From positions 186,001 through 250,000 of the forward strand of contig JADFUC010000089.1 in NCBI GenBank assembly GCA_019722365.1: a DNA stretch of 64,000 nt. Direction: 5' to 3'. Source of the stretch: Lithospermum erythrorhizon. Taxonomy: Eukaryota; Streptophyta; Magnoliopsida; Boraginales; Boraginaceae. The notes beneath the pieces were generated by a model that was given only the letters and a program-made list of their open reading frames with translations, was not told the DNA's origin and searched no databases. Of the stretch, positions 46,106-56,998 are shown one piece after another. A program made the position numbers and the translations under genes. The first letter of the stretch is position 1; each line of letters begins with the position of its first letter.

Positions 46106-46532
46106 GTTTGGCATTTAAGAATTAAGACAAGAATTTTCGATTTTATCACTCTCACTTTTTAAGAAGTATAAAAATAAGAGTAATTTTAACTTAAAATTTT
46201 GTTAATAATTTTGATAAGTACTTAATTTATTAAGCATTTCTAAAATACTCCATTAACAAACAAATTTAATAAATTCAAGACTAAATTAATTAATTTAAGC
46301 TTAATGAAGCTTTAACAAACACCATCTGTGTCTTTTAAAAACTAAAAAATAATATAAAGTTGACTTATAAATTAGACATGCATTTGATGATACATGAAAG
46401 GAAATATCAGTTTAATTAAACTGCAAACATGTAGCTGATTCTTTAATTCTATCCTCAATAAAAATATTAACATAAATAATTACTTATATTGATACAGATA
46501 GAGTATCATTCATTAATTAGAAGTAATCATTA

Positions 46533-46711
46533 CTCCCTCCATCCCTTAATGTAAGACACATTTACTTTTACACAATTTTTTATGCAATTTCAAATTCATC
46601 TCTCATATTTATTTTTCCTCCAATTCACCACACACAAAATGGTCAAAATAAAATCCTATTTAGAGATTTTCATTTTTGGAAAAGGTCCCTAAGATTAAGG
46701 GATGGAGGGAG
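46533..46711. mobile_element. Stowaway-like MITE with perfect 17-bp inverted ends
   Basis: The left end ctccctccatcccttaa (46533-46549) is the exact reverse complement of ttaagggatggagggag (46695-46711). Size is 179 bp, non-coding, AT-rich inside. A TA precedes the left end; the right flank reads ga, so the TA duplication is not perfect. Confidence 0.85.
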
Positions 46712-46825
46712 GACAATTTAAAATTAAAACTAAAACTTTATATGAACAAAATAATATCATTTTTATTAAAAACAATCAAATATTTCCAAACAGGACTTTT
46801 AATCTAAATAATCAATTATATAATA

Positions 46826-46980
46826 TTCCCTCCATTCCAAATTATTTGGTCACTTTAATTTTCGGCTGTGTTTTTTGGTGAAAATTTAAATTCATCTCAT
46901 CGCCTCTTTTACCTCTCGCAACCTAAACTAAAATTAATCAATTTTGATTTTCATTTTAGGAAAATCAAAGGAGGGAGGAA
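46826..46980. mobile_element. Second Stowaway-like MITE
   Basis: Left end ttccctccattccaaattatttgg and right end aaatcaaaggagggaggaa, an imperfect inverted repeat, about 155 bp in all. It lies 115 bp from the previous MITE and 475 bp upstream of the glycosyltransferase start. Confidence 0.7.
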
Positions 46981-47105
46981 TTACTAATTTTGGGATACAC
47001 TGCCATGACCTGTTAATTCTAAAACTATTAGGTTGATTAAATTTAAAAGTTGTTTGCCAGAGTTCAGCAGTGAGCCAGTGAGCACAGAAAGCAGCAATAT
47101 AACTT

Positions 47106-47127
47106 TTTTTTTTTTTTAAAAAAAAAA
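47106..47127. repeat. Poly(T)-poly(A) junction
   Basis: An oligo-T run passes directly into an oligo-A run, forming a self-complementary tract of about 22-24 bp in the upstream region of the glycosyltransferase. Confidence 0.85.
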
Positions 47128-47263
47128 TCCACCCATCAATATAACTTGTTTCAAAAAGCAGTCATTAAACTGCAGTGATAGCAATAAAACATACAGGTGA
47201 GCCTCATATAAAATGTGACATAATTGGATTGAAATAGAAAATTGACAGATACCCAAATATGAA

Positions 47264-47338
47264 TATACTCCGTATTTATAATAAAAAAACACACATTCTT
47301 ACTTGATACCATTATTATCATATTAAATACGGAGTATA
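47264..47338. mobile_element. 75-bp palindromic MITE-like insertion in the UGT promoter
   Basis: tatactccgtattta (47264-47278) and taaatacggagtata (47324-47338) are perfect 15-bp inverted repeats around a 45-bp AT-rich centre. The TACTCCGTA end is common to short plant MITEs. It ends 10 bp before the putative TATA box. Confidence 0.8.
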
Positions 47339-47348
47339 AACGTACTAG

Positions 47349-47356
47349 TATAAAAG
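47349..47356 (+). promoter_or_regulatory. Candidate TATA box of the UGT gene
   Basis: tataaaag lies 107 bp upstream of the ATG at 47456, a normal distance for a plant gene with a short leader. It directly follows the right arm of the palindromic insertion. Confidence 0.65.
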
Positions 47357-47455
47357 ATGTGATAGTTAGCACTTAGCATGCACTAGAAACTCAGACTATA
47401 CAACCGAAAATCCAGATATATCATTTTTTCCATCTCCATTGCACAAACAGCATCA

Positions 47456-48874
47456 ATGTCTCAACAAAAAGAGGCAGTTGCAGAATTCCCTCATCATATT
47501 CTCCTACTAGCGTTGCCAGCACAAGGCCACCTGAATCCGGCCCTCCAGTTCGCTAAGCAACTGATCAGAATGCGCGTACAAGTCACCTTCGCCACAACTG
47601 TTTTCGCCCGAAACAAAATGTCCAAAGCCACAGAAAACCTTAATGGCCTACATTTTGCAACTTTCACAGATTGTTGTGATGATGAGGGATACAAGCATGG
47701 AAAAACTGACGTTCAACAATATTTATCTCAGTTTGAGAGTCATGGATCAGAATGTTTAAGCGATGTTGTACTCAAAAGTGAGCAACAGGGTCGCCCCGTG
47801 ACGGCCCTGGTTTACACTATTTTGCTTTCTTGGGCTGGAAAAGTTGCTCAAGAGTTCAACATTCCAGCAGCTATGCTCTGGATTCAATCTGCAACAATTT
47901 TAGATTGTTTTTACTTTTACTTCAATGGGTATGAAGATGAGATTGCTCAGAGTTGCAAAGTTCAAGATTGGTCAATTCAGTTTCCTGGGGGGCTACCATT
48001 GTTATCAGCCAAGGATTTGCCATCTTTTATGGTAAATCCAAATGATAAATATGGGTTGACAATATTCAAGGAGCAGTTTGAGGCAATTGATGCTATCAAG
48101 ATTCTTGTCAATACTTTTGATGCACTAGAGCCTGAATCTCTTAAAGCTATTGAGAAACACACTTTGATTGCTGTTGGACCATTGGTTCCTTCAGCTTTCT
48201 TGGATGAGAAAGACCCAAAAGATAATTCGTTCGGGGGAGACCTTTTTGAAACATCCAAAGACTACATGAAATGGCTCAATGCGAAGGCAGAATCTTCGGT
48301 TGTTTATATTTCATTCGGTAGTCTTTTGGATCTTCCAAAGAATCAAATGGAGGAATTAGCAAAAGGGTTGTTGGAGTCAGGCAGGCCATTCCTGTGGGTG
48401 AGTAGAGGGGTTGTGGTGGAAGGTGATCAGGAGGAAGAGAAGTTAAGTTGTTTGGAGGAATTGAAGAAACAAGGGATCATTGTTCCATGGTGTTCACAAC
48501 TTGAAGTTTTGGCACATCCATCTTTGGGATGTTTTATAACACATTGTGGATGGAATTCGACTTTGGAAAGTATTGCTTGTGAGGTTCCTGTTGTTGCTTT
48601 TCCTCAATGGACAGATCAATTGACCAATGCCAAGTTGCTTCAAGATTCATGGAAGATTGGAGTTAGAGTAAGAGTTGAGGAAGATGGGATTGTTAAGAGT
48701 GATGAGGTCCAAAGGTGCATAGAGATGGTTATGGATAGTGGGGAAACAGGGGAAGAACTTAGGAGAAATGGAAAGAAATGGAAAGAATTGGCAAATGAAG
48801 CAATGCGAGAAGGGGGTTCTTCTCATAAGAATTTGAAATCTTTTGTCGATGAAATTGGTAAACATATTGTCTAA
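47456..48874 (+). CDS. UDP-glucosyltransferase, family 1, group L (UGT75-like)
   Basis: Intact single-exon frame of 472 aa, the usual length for plant family-1 UGTs. The N-terminal acceptor domain starts HHILLLALPAQGHLNP with the predicted catalytic His25. The C-terminal PSPG box spans 345-388: it starts WCSQLEVL, contains HCGWNS and ends PQWTDQ; the final Gln is typical of UDP-glucose users. The wording (PAQGHLNPALQFAK, LVYTILLSWA, AMLWIQSAT) fits the UGT75 branch of group L, which includes anthocyanin 5-O-, crocetin and hormone-related glucosyltransferases. The usual catalytic Asp position in that middle stretch is occupied by Tyr-Thr, as I recall for other group-L members. No signal peptide; a cytosolic enzyme is expected. 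The acceptor cannot be told from sequence. The ATG at 47456 is the first in frame and fits family N-termini. Confidence 0.95.
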   Translation: MSQQKEAVAEFPHHILLLALPAQGHLNPALQFAKQLIRMRVQVTFATTVFARNKMSKATENLNGLHFATFTDCCDDEGYKHGKTDVQQYLSQFESHGSECLSDVVLKSEQQGRPVTALVYTILLSWAGKVAQEFNIPAAMLWIQSATILDCFYFYFNGYEDEIAQSCKVQDWSIQFPGGLPLLSAKDLPSFMVNPNDKYGLTIFKEQFEAIDAIKILVNTFDALEPESLKAIEKHTLIAVGPLVPSAFLDEKDPKDNSFGGDLFETSKDYMKWLNAKAESSVVYISFGSLLDLPKNQMEELAKGLLESGRPFLWVSRGVVVEGDQEEEKLSCLEELKKQGIIVPWCSQLEVLAHPSLGCFITHCGWNSTLESIACEVPVVAFPQWTDQLTNAKLLQDSWKIGVRVRVEEDGIVKSDEVQRCIEMVMDSGETGEELRRNGKKWKELANEAMREGGSSHKNLKSFVDEIGKHIV

Positions 48875-49060
48875 CCATTGATTTTGGCCAACTATTTTTA
48901 CATTTGATAATGATATTTCACTTTTATTATAATAATAGATGACAAATATCAAACAAATGAATTGTCATAATTAAAAAATCGAGTGTAAAAATTATTGCCC
49001 TTTCCAAATTAGTTGGGAAAATACCTTGCTGTTCAATAAAAAGGTTCACTATGTGTTCAA
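48875..49060 (+). other. 3' UTR and poly(A) signal of the UGT gene
   Basis: After the TAA at 48872-48874 the sequence is AT-rich. aataaa occurs at 49035-49040 and ttattataataat near 48925-48937 may act as an earlier signal. Confidence 0.5.
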
Positions 49061-50034
49061 CTCATGTATAACGTCTGTGCCAATCAAGTACCATTGTATG
49101 ATAACTGGACCATTATACATTAGCTTATGTGTATGATCATATTTCGTTCAAACATGAATGGAAAATTACCCAACTCGATTGTACAAATGCATGGGCTAAG
49201 CTTATTTCCAAGGTAAAAATGTATGTGTACCTTGCAAATAGTATTGGAGAAAATGTGATTGTGTGTCTTGGAAATAGTCTCGCCCCTCAATTTATTATCA
49301 AGTCGGGCTTGGATAGAAAATATTGCATGACACTTGAAACAACGGGCAATTACCCAACTCGATAAAGCACATAAACCCGATATCCATTAAAACCCGACTC
49401 GTCTATAGTTATTACACATTTTTATGTATAAATTGACCGGGTAATGTGATACCCGCTCGGTACTTGAAAAAAAAAACAGATTTGATACTCACTCAACTGC
49501 ATTCTGGTCGGACTTGAGTAAAAAACATTACTCGATGTCCGAAACAACCGAGTTATCATACGACTCGATAAAGTGTCTACCCTATCGAATTACTTAGTAC
49601 TTGCTCTGATCCGACTAGATAACAACATTAAATGGAGCAGCAAACGACATGCATTTCGGTGAGACTATTTCTAAGACATACAAACATCAATTGAGTGAGT
49701 CTTCGAGTCAGATTTTGATGTTTGTATGTCGAGTGCTGAGTAGTAGGTACTGGCTTACCGGGTCTTCACCTCTAGTGCCTACATTAGTGTGTTAAAAAGG
49801 GCATAAAAGTTTGATTAATATTTAATTATTAGTCGGTATTATTTATTTAATTTATGTTTTCAAATAAGGAATAGATTTTCGTTTATTTTTAACTTAATCT
49901 TGTCTTATTATTCCCATTTTTATGTTAGTTATTGTTCCTTGTTTATTTAATAATAATATTTTCATTATTAACTCACGGCTAAGGATCAGAGAGAAAATAA
50001 TAGAAGAAAACATAAAATCAATTTAAAATACGTA
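49061..50034. other. Intergenic sequence with cccgactcg words and a hairpin
   Basis: Words such as acccaactcgat (49169-49182, 49353-49365), acccgac and actcgataaag recur between 49160 and 49600, suggesting a small non-autonomous element with subterminal repeats. The 78-codon frame 49129-49365 shows no domain. From 49800 the sequence is T-rich and featureless. Confidence 0.45.
49675..49730. repeat. Perfect 16-bp inverted repeat (hairpin)
   Basis: gacatacaaacatcaa (49675-49690) and ttgatgtttgtatgtc (49715-49730) are exact reverse complements around a 24-bp loop. This could be a short MITE core or a hairpin-forming transcript; no flanking transcription signals were seen. Confidence 0.85.
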
Positions 50035-50395
50035 AGAATGCCAAATCAAGTCTTATTCGACACTCTCCCTAAACAATTAGCTCTTACTCCTTCTGCCAGA
50101 TCAAGTAGTTTGCTTGCCTCCCAAGATAAATTCGCCTACGACCTAAGACTCCGAACTTCACTTCCGAACAACTCCAAACTCAATATCATCTTAAAATAAT
50201 ACCAAGAAGATTTCACAACACAAACATCAAAATCAGTTTCCTCCTTTCAAAGTGCTGTAGATTTAATTCTATATTAAACATATTCACGAAGGCTGGCAGT
50301 CAGAACCCTAATGTCATCATGACCATTTAGTAGTATTTAACCACTAATTAACCAAGAGTCACTAATGCCAATCAAATCATGAAAAGTTACAAATA
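50035..50395 (+). repeat. Direct repeat R, left copy (LTR-like)
   Basis: Matches 59110-59470 along its length, with landmarks tctgcc.agatca, ctccc.aagataaatt, acaaaaca..aaacatc.aaatca, ttcctcctttcaaag, and an identical 43-bp block atcatgaccatttagtagta...ccaagagt at about 50317-50359. It ends just before the CACTA terminus. Confidence 0.75.
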
Positions 50396-50406
50396 AAACA
50401 ATAATT

Positions 50407-50570
50407 CACTACTACAAAAAAAACTTGGAGGTCACTCGAAAAACCACTTAGACGTCACTAAAAAACGACTTAACGCTGACGTCCAAGCTAAAACATCAGA
50501 CTACGCTCCCCAAGATTAACTTAGACGACGCTATCACTTAGACGCCGCTTTAGCGCAAATTCAAGTCATT
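50407..50570 (-). mobile_element. CACTA (En/Spm) element left terminus with subterminal repeats
   Basis: Begins CACTACTACAAAAAAAAC at 50407, a typical CACTA end, followed by repeated acttagacg(t/a/c)c words at about 50445, 50519 and 50538, of the gacgtc/gacgcc kind that binds transposase. The strand follows the transposase remnants that read leftwards towards this end. A partner end on the right was not identified. Confidence 0.7.
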
Positions 50571-51860
50571 TTATACTGTTTTTTTCCATACTTTTTTTTT
50601 ATCTATTTCACCCCATATTGATTTATATACCTAAAAATACTACTAATGTCACACAACATATATTCATTCAAGTTAAATATCGATCAAAACATATCTCAAC
50701 ATACATAAAATCAAATGTAGCTTGGGATAAACATTATATTTATCCTTAACATACATCAAGTCAAAATGTAATTAAACGTACATTTATCTCAACATATATC
50801 AAGTCAAAATATAGCTAAACAAACATGTCTCAATATCTAACAAACCTAATAATTTTAGACCACAAATACTAAGCTAGCTATACTACTTCATTAATAATCA
50901 ACGGTTTCTCTTCACCCCTTATAACGGTCTTCAAGCATTCATATGATAACCACACCATCGGACGCCGAATACGAAGAATCACGCTATCCGCGAACTATTA
51001 TCACACCGATGTTTCTAAGGATACCTAAAAAATTAAAGAATAAATTATATATTTTTATAACTTTAACTTTTAATTATGATAAACATCGACATATTTAAAA
51101 ATGACTTACAATTTCAAAAAAAAGAGCCGATAGTTCCAGATTCTAAATGTCCCTCCATAAACAAATGTACATAAAATCCACTATGCTCTAAGTTGACGCC
51201 GCTTTTGGGCAATCGGATGTAATCATTCAAACCAAAGTTATAATTTACAGTAATACTATTCAAATGATTGCTGCTAGAAAAAAAAAATTCAAACATACCT
51301 CCTAATCCAAATTGCCTACCAACTTCTTCGACTAACAACTTTGTTTCTTGATACCGGGAGTAGGTAATCATAACACTAAAAATAAATAAATTCATAAGGA
51401 GAAGAAATAAAAAATAAGTGTAATATATATTATCAAGTAATCGTGATTTAATACCTGCTGATTTATGACCAAATCACTGCTCTTTACGGGGCTGACAGAC
51501 TGCAATCTTAGATCTATATAATATATATATTCATTCTCGTGTCGATGGCAACCAATACCAATGATTCCTATTACTTCAATAATCTTAGTTAGTATCGAAA
51601 ATATTTATACTAACACGGAACTATTCGTTAGCTCATTTTATATGAAAATATTATGTACTAACCCGATATTATACGGCATCACGACGAGATGATCTCGCCC
51701 TTCATGCTTTGTAGAATATATTCACCAACGAGTACGCCTGCCTCGCATACGTGGAGCAGATGTTAAGAACTCATTTCCCGACAACATATTTGTAGTCAGC
51801 TTTGTCAATAACCTCATTGACCAAATACACATCACACAAGTATCTTCGATAGAGAATATA
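50571..51860. other. CACTA element interior, 3' non-coding part
   Basis: AT-rich sequence between the left terminus and the transposase remnant. A further gttgacgccgcttttgggc near 51193 echoes the subterminal words. Repeated 'aacatatatcaagtcaaa' phrases occur at 50745-50820. No coding motif. Confidence 0.45.
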
Positions 51861-52110
51861 TTAGTAATCTTCCTCAATATTTAATTCCTCTAAACGGATC
51901 ATCTTCGACATCATAATCTTCCTCAATATTCTCACCTCGATATTCATTAAGTTTGTTAGAAAGAAGAACAATCGACCATTTAGAGCTACAAGGATCACTA
52001 ACATAAAATACTTGGTTACCAGGAAGCCTGTGATGATGAATCCTTTCGAACCAACCATATTCAAGTCTACTCTTACAAAACCCAACTCATCGATCTACTT
52101 TCCATATTAA
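51861..52110 (-). pseudogene. CACTA transposase, DUF4216-like part
   Basis: The minus-strand frame begins GFVRVDLN, matching the GFT.VDLN motif of DUF4216 at the C-terminus of plant TNP2-type transposases. After a frame change NQVFYVSDPCSSKWS and ...NEYRGENIEEDYDVEDD can be read, again family motifs. The one or two indels within 200 bp make it a pseudogene. Confidence 0.75.
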
Positions 52111-52223
52111 TTCTCTACTCACATACAACCGAACATGGAATTCTAAGTCGACATAATCCAACTCCCATATATGCCCAATCATTCCATGTAAAACTATTCT
52201 TGGCATAAATTTGATTCATGTCT

Positions 52224-52850
52224 TTAGCACTTCGTGGATTTCAAGCCTCGCGCCTGCTCAAACGGTATCGCCACTGCTCGCTTGTGAACTTTTTTCATCG
52301 TTTTGGTGTGTAACGCTGGGTACTCCATTAACAAGACGAACTCGTATTTAAAAACACGATACGAGGACCTCTTCGATAACCATTTGATCGTGCTCAAATG
52401 TGAGTCAACACAACCGCTTAAATACATGCTTTTCAAACCAAATAAACGCCAGCGATTGGCGCTTCTTTCTCGCAAGCTACGCCGCCCTACGCCCGGATTG
52501 TCTTTTCTGGCAATACTTTAATGTCAATATAAGATCTAACCTCATACGCGTTGCTTATATGTACAGCGCCACCGTTTTAACATCCGTCTTCGACAACTAC
52601 CACAACGCTCGGGCTGTGGATTCCATCACCTACCCTTATCACAAGCATTTAATTAGATAACGGGTATGCCTTATGTTCTCTACACATGTACTCAACGTAA
52701 AATTCCACGGCTTCTTCCATTAAGTACCTTTCAACGATACAATCTTCTGGTAGACTTCTATTTTTGACATATCCCTTCAAAACTTTCATATTCCTTTCAA
52801 AAGGGTACATCCACCTCGTCGGGCGGTCCACACTTCTCATCTCCTCAACT
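52224..52850 (-). pseudogene. CACTA transposase, DUF4218-like part
   Basis: The minus-strand frame 52649-52840 reads RWMYPFERNMKVLKGYVKNR and then VERYLMEEAVEFYVEY, a near-perfect DUF4218 signature of TNP2-type CACTA transposases. Downstream, 52224-52475 contains STIKWLSKRSSYRVFKYE and HTKTM, the following segment (IKWLA.GPS..V..YEGY..NGY.FHTK). A gap with stops of about 170 bp separates them. The order DUF4218 then DUF4216 fits the family. Confidence 0.85.
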
Positions 52851-55560
52851 ATATTAACAAGTCATAATCTATAATATCAAAGAAAGATATGAAAATACAT
52901 TTCCAACTCATAAAGGTCTCAACAACTTCAAATTTTGTAAACTTGGTAATTTATCGATCAATCACTTTGCCAAATGTCCTCAAGCACAAACATAACTTAG
53001 TAATTGTTACATCGCATTCTTACTAAAATAGATCAGATTGCCATCGGAATCAAATTTTTTCATAAGGATAATGACAATCACGTGACTTTAACACCTTTCA
53101 TCTTTGAATCTTTACATCCACCAATGTACATAAGTAATTTTGGGACAAGCCTTTAACTAATCTGCTTTTGGTAGCGTAATGACATACTTCACACATCAAC
53201 TCATCTGTTTTCACCATCGTGTCCTAAGTAGGGCACACACTACTCGTTACGTGAGTTTTCTCCTAAAGAAACGAGCCCATCGAACATTTCTCTTCTCAAG
53301 CCGGCCCTTTACTTCACATAAAGCGACTTCTCATTATTTAAGAGTAACTCACATTACTCAAATTTCGATCTTCCAACGCTGAGTTACAAGCACAACGCTA
53401 ACCCAACCTGTGGTATCAATATTTCAAATTAAGAACTGTGGGAGGCTTTAATCCCCACAGTTAGATTTACTAAGTCAATACGGGTTCATTTGGGTCTCGA
53501 ACCTGTGAGGACCCCAAGATTCCAAATAACTAGTTGTGATTCCCCACGCATAACTTTTACGTTAAGGCTTTCATCCCATTCCTCTAACTCACTTTGGTCT
53601 CAATTTCGCTTTTAGCGGATTCACATGTTATCCATCGACTTTTCCTAGTCATCTTGATAACTATTATCCAAGAGTATTGCTTCACGCATATTTTGTGTTT
53701 TATATTATATTTTCCATAAACATCATCGACTCAGAACAAAGAAAATACAAGCAATGGTTATGTAACAATACTTTTATCATAATACCCAATTTCTTTTTAT
53801 CTACTACCTGCCTAAATAATATATTATGATTCACAAGTAGAAATAAGACTATTACTTAATTATCTCCCATTATTTCAAGTGTTCATCTCTCGACTGAAGT
53901 TCATAAATATCATATCGATTTGACAATAACATGTTATTATTTTGTAGAATGATTTGTCCCTAAGTAGTATACTCTCCATGAAAGCATAATCTCATTCCGG
54001 TGACACCACTATCTCATTTCAAAACAAGGTTATTTCAATCACAAGCATTAGCGTCTCATGTTGCTAATTTAACATCCAACTATCAGCCTATACTGATATA
54101 ATTTCCTCATAGGTATACGCGAATGAATATTTTCATTTCCTAGTAATACCTTAGGTTCTCTTGTCTTTTAAGATTATCTCATTATTCAATATAGTCCACA
54201 CACAATCGTTCCATCCAATCGGTACGCACTAATTTACTACATAATCGACTAAATAATATTTCCACATTATTCTTTGATATGAACTGTTCTAAATCAACAA
54301 TCTTTTTACCTAAAGTTACACTTTTACCTGCGATCCCGAACTTTATTTTTTAAACAAAATGAAGGTTAAAACATCCAATATCATCGATCGCTTCCTTATA
54401 TAATCAGATCTAAATATGAACCTAACATATTTCTTTTCCTAAATTACTTCTCACTCAATTCCCTCATACGTAACCTCGGTACTATTTTTAGTTCCACATT
54501 CCGTAGCTATAACATTTCAAATGTAGGTTTTACATCCCCTATTATTCGAAGTTATACCTTATATTTAGATTATTCGACTATTACATTTTTATCAACATAT
54601 CTCAAATCATTTGACTAAAATTAGCATATATTTTTACATATACATACACACAGTTCAGATACCCCCTTTTCGTCTCATATGAAATTTGATTCCCATCAAA
54701 GCTGATCAAGTTCTAACTTCATGTAACTTATCGCCGTCTGCACATCTTTGTTTACGATCCAAAATTTATTTCATAATTTTGGTCATGTTCACACAACTTT
54801 CTTTATCAATAGAATTTCATTTGTTCAACTTATTTCAGACATACCAAAATAGAAGACTTCATAGAAACGTAATATCCTATTATCAAAACTAATATTGTTA
54901 AGTTTTGATACGAACTTTGTCATATTATAACAAATGATAATTTTATCTTTGATTTTGATCCTAATGTCTTAACATCCCTAAAGGTCGTTTCCTTTCAAAC
55001 CAACCTTCTTATTCTCATTTAAACGAGACTCTTTGGCAACATTACCTCACAAACCCACATACTCTTAATACCATCTTAGTTTCGCTTTTGTTTGTCCATC
55101 AAACTTCAAGTCATTGAACACAATCGCTTAACTACAAAAGACCGAATTTCCATTGTCAAATGATTAATTTCAGAAAAATCAATTGATGTCCAATCTATTA
55201 CTTACTTGATTAATTCCAAAACATAATTAATCGCTCCATGACAATCAGACTACCCATTCAATCGGGCGACCTTTCTCACACAATCTTCAAATGAAGATTA
55301 CATCTTTCAAACCGTGATCATTCTATGTCATTCGAGTACCGCGATCATTCATGTCATTCGAGTCCTATATGACCCACATTTCAATATAAATATCGCTAAG
55401 TTAAAGCTTACACCTCAGCTGCTCAAATTTCATTTCTCTTATATTCGGGATCTCAATTCTACATTTCGAGATTCACTGCTGACTAATGAAATACTAATCC
55501 TTGTTTTCGATTATAAAAAATTACATTAAAGTGCTAACATTTATTTAAGTTGATTTCTAC
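52851..55560 (-). other. Presumed CACTA upstream region, no recognisable domain
   Basis: The Transposase_21 domain would be expected here, but I could not find its motifs on the minus strand. The text is C/T-rich on the plus strand with short frames only (for example 53179-53382). It may be highly decayed transposon or unrelated sequence. Confidence 0.35.
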
Positions 55561-56180
55561 AGCCATTTAATCGGGCATTCCTTCCGCAAAGATCAAAATA
55601 AGACACGCCGCCAACCAATTTATGCTTTTCATCATGAGCAAAGGCCAAGTAAGAATATCTCTAACTTATTAAGTTGTTTCTCATTTAAGTAGAATGGCTT
55701 TGGGTTTTTAATCAGCTTTTAAATCGCTTAACTTTACTTCGATCGATAAGTCCTCGTCAGGTCGTTCTCATGTCGATCGTCGATCAATCAATCTCGAATC
55801 TTAGCGTAACGACTGGGTGTCATTTAAGTTCGAATCAACTGCCGCTTAAATCAAGCTTTCGAAAAATACGCCCATCGAGACCTATGGCTCTCGATGACTG
55901 CAAAGAGTTCTTTTCTCTCGACTTCATCGAGCGCCATCCTTCGCTTCTCCATCGAGAGCGAAAGATTCACGAATGTGGCAATGAAGCCTCAAATCAGATT
56001 CGTTTCTCTCATCACAGGCCTCGGGGACACGGCGAGCACTCGATGGATTTTTGGCCCTGCTCAATCAAGATTCATCAACAACCTCGATGATGTTTTGATG
56101 AAGTCGCATAATTAACGTTAGTGGTTTTCACGCGACTCTCCATCGCTGGGCTATTGACCACGATGCGTGGTCTCGATGGA
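55561..56180. other. CpG-rich block with repeated tcgatg/catcgag words
   Basis: Words tctcgatg and catcgaga occur many times (near 55785, 55874, 55890, 55925, 55950, 56038, 56085 and 56171). Base composition is richer in CpG than both flanks. The frames at 55770-56115 are overlapping and lack motifs. It leads directly into the LTR-like region that follows, so it may be the U3 part of that LTR. Confidence 0.45.
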
Positions 56181-56998
56181 GTGATTTCTGAATTAATTTT
56201 TCATCCAATATAAAAGGAATCCATCCCCATTTTAGAAACCCACTTTTGCCAATATCCAAAATCTTAATCTGGAATTATCCAAAGCAAAAGCCATCTCACT
56301 CACTTATACTTTTCAATCTTAATTTGTTGTGAGATCTTCATGTGAAGCTAAATTGTAATACTTTATCCAATCCATCAAGTGATTATCTCGTTTCAAGAGT
56401 AAACTTATCTTGAAAAAAGGTTAGCACACAAGTGTTCACGAGTAGGTGGTTTTCTTACTTAAAGAAGATTGCTAGTCACTTCTAAGAGTAAATGTATGCC
56501 TTGCTCAAGGCCAGCTGACCTCGAATGCCTCTGGGTGATTTTCCGAGGCTCTTTCGAGAGATTCTGTTGCCGCTTGAAAGCATGCCTACGTGTCTGGGTG
56601 ATCGCCAGAGGTGTATCACAAAGGGAAGTCAGCTTATACGCCACGAGCGCGAACTCCGAAATAATACATTTAGCTTACTCTTCCAAATCCTGCTCGGTGC
56701 CTGCTGGCCGAGCACTCAGTTCACTAAGCCTGCTTATATCGTCAGGTATCTTCTCTAACCCTACACTATTTACTTATCAATAATTTATATACCGGTATCA
56801 TGTAAATTGATTATAGTCGACGTAAAATAGAATCGCGTGAATTGTGTTAAGTGCTTCTGTTTCGAATTGGGAATAATTCTATTAGCGCTATTAATTAGGT
56901 TAATCTTGCTATAACTATTCACTAGCTTAAAATCGAAATGATTTAATATTATTCATTAACTTAATTCACCCCCTTTCTGTGACGCATATACCAACAAC
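56181..56998 (+). mobile_element. Copia LTR-like segment (R/U5) ending at ttcacccccttt
   Basis: Contains tataaaag near 56209, a run aagagtaaacttatcttgaaaaaaggttagc, ggtggttttcttacttaaagaag, and ends with cttaattcaccccctttctg near 56965. The phrase 'attcaccccc(ctct)' is typical of the 3' end of SIRE/Tork-type copia LTRs. The primer-binding site is not readable afterwards. Confidence 0.5.
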
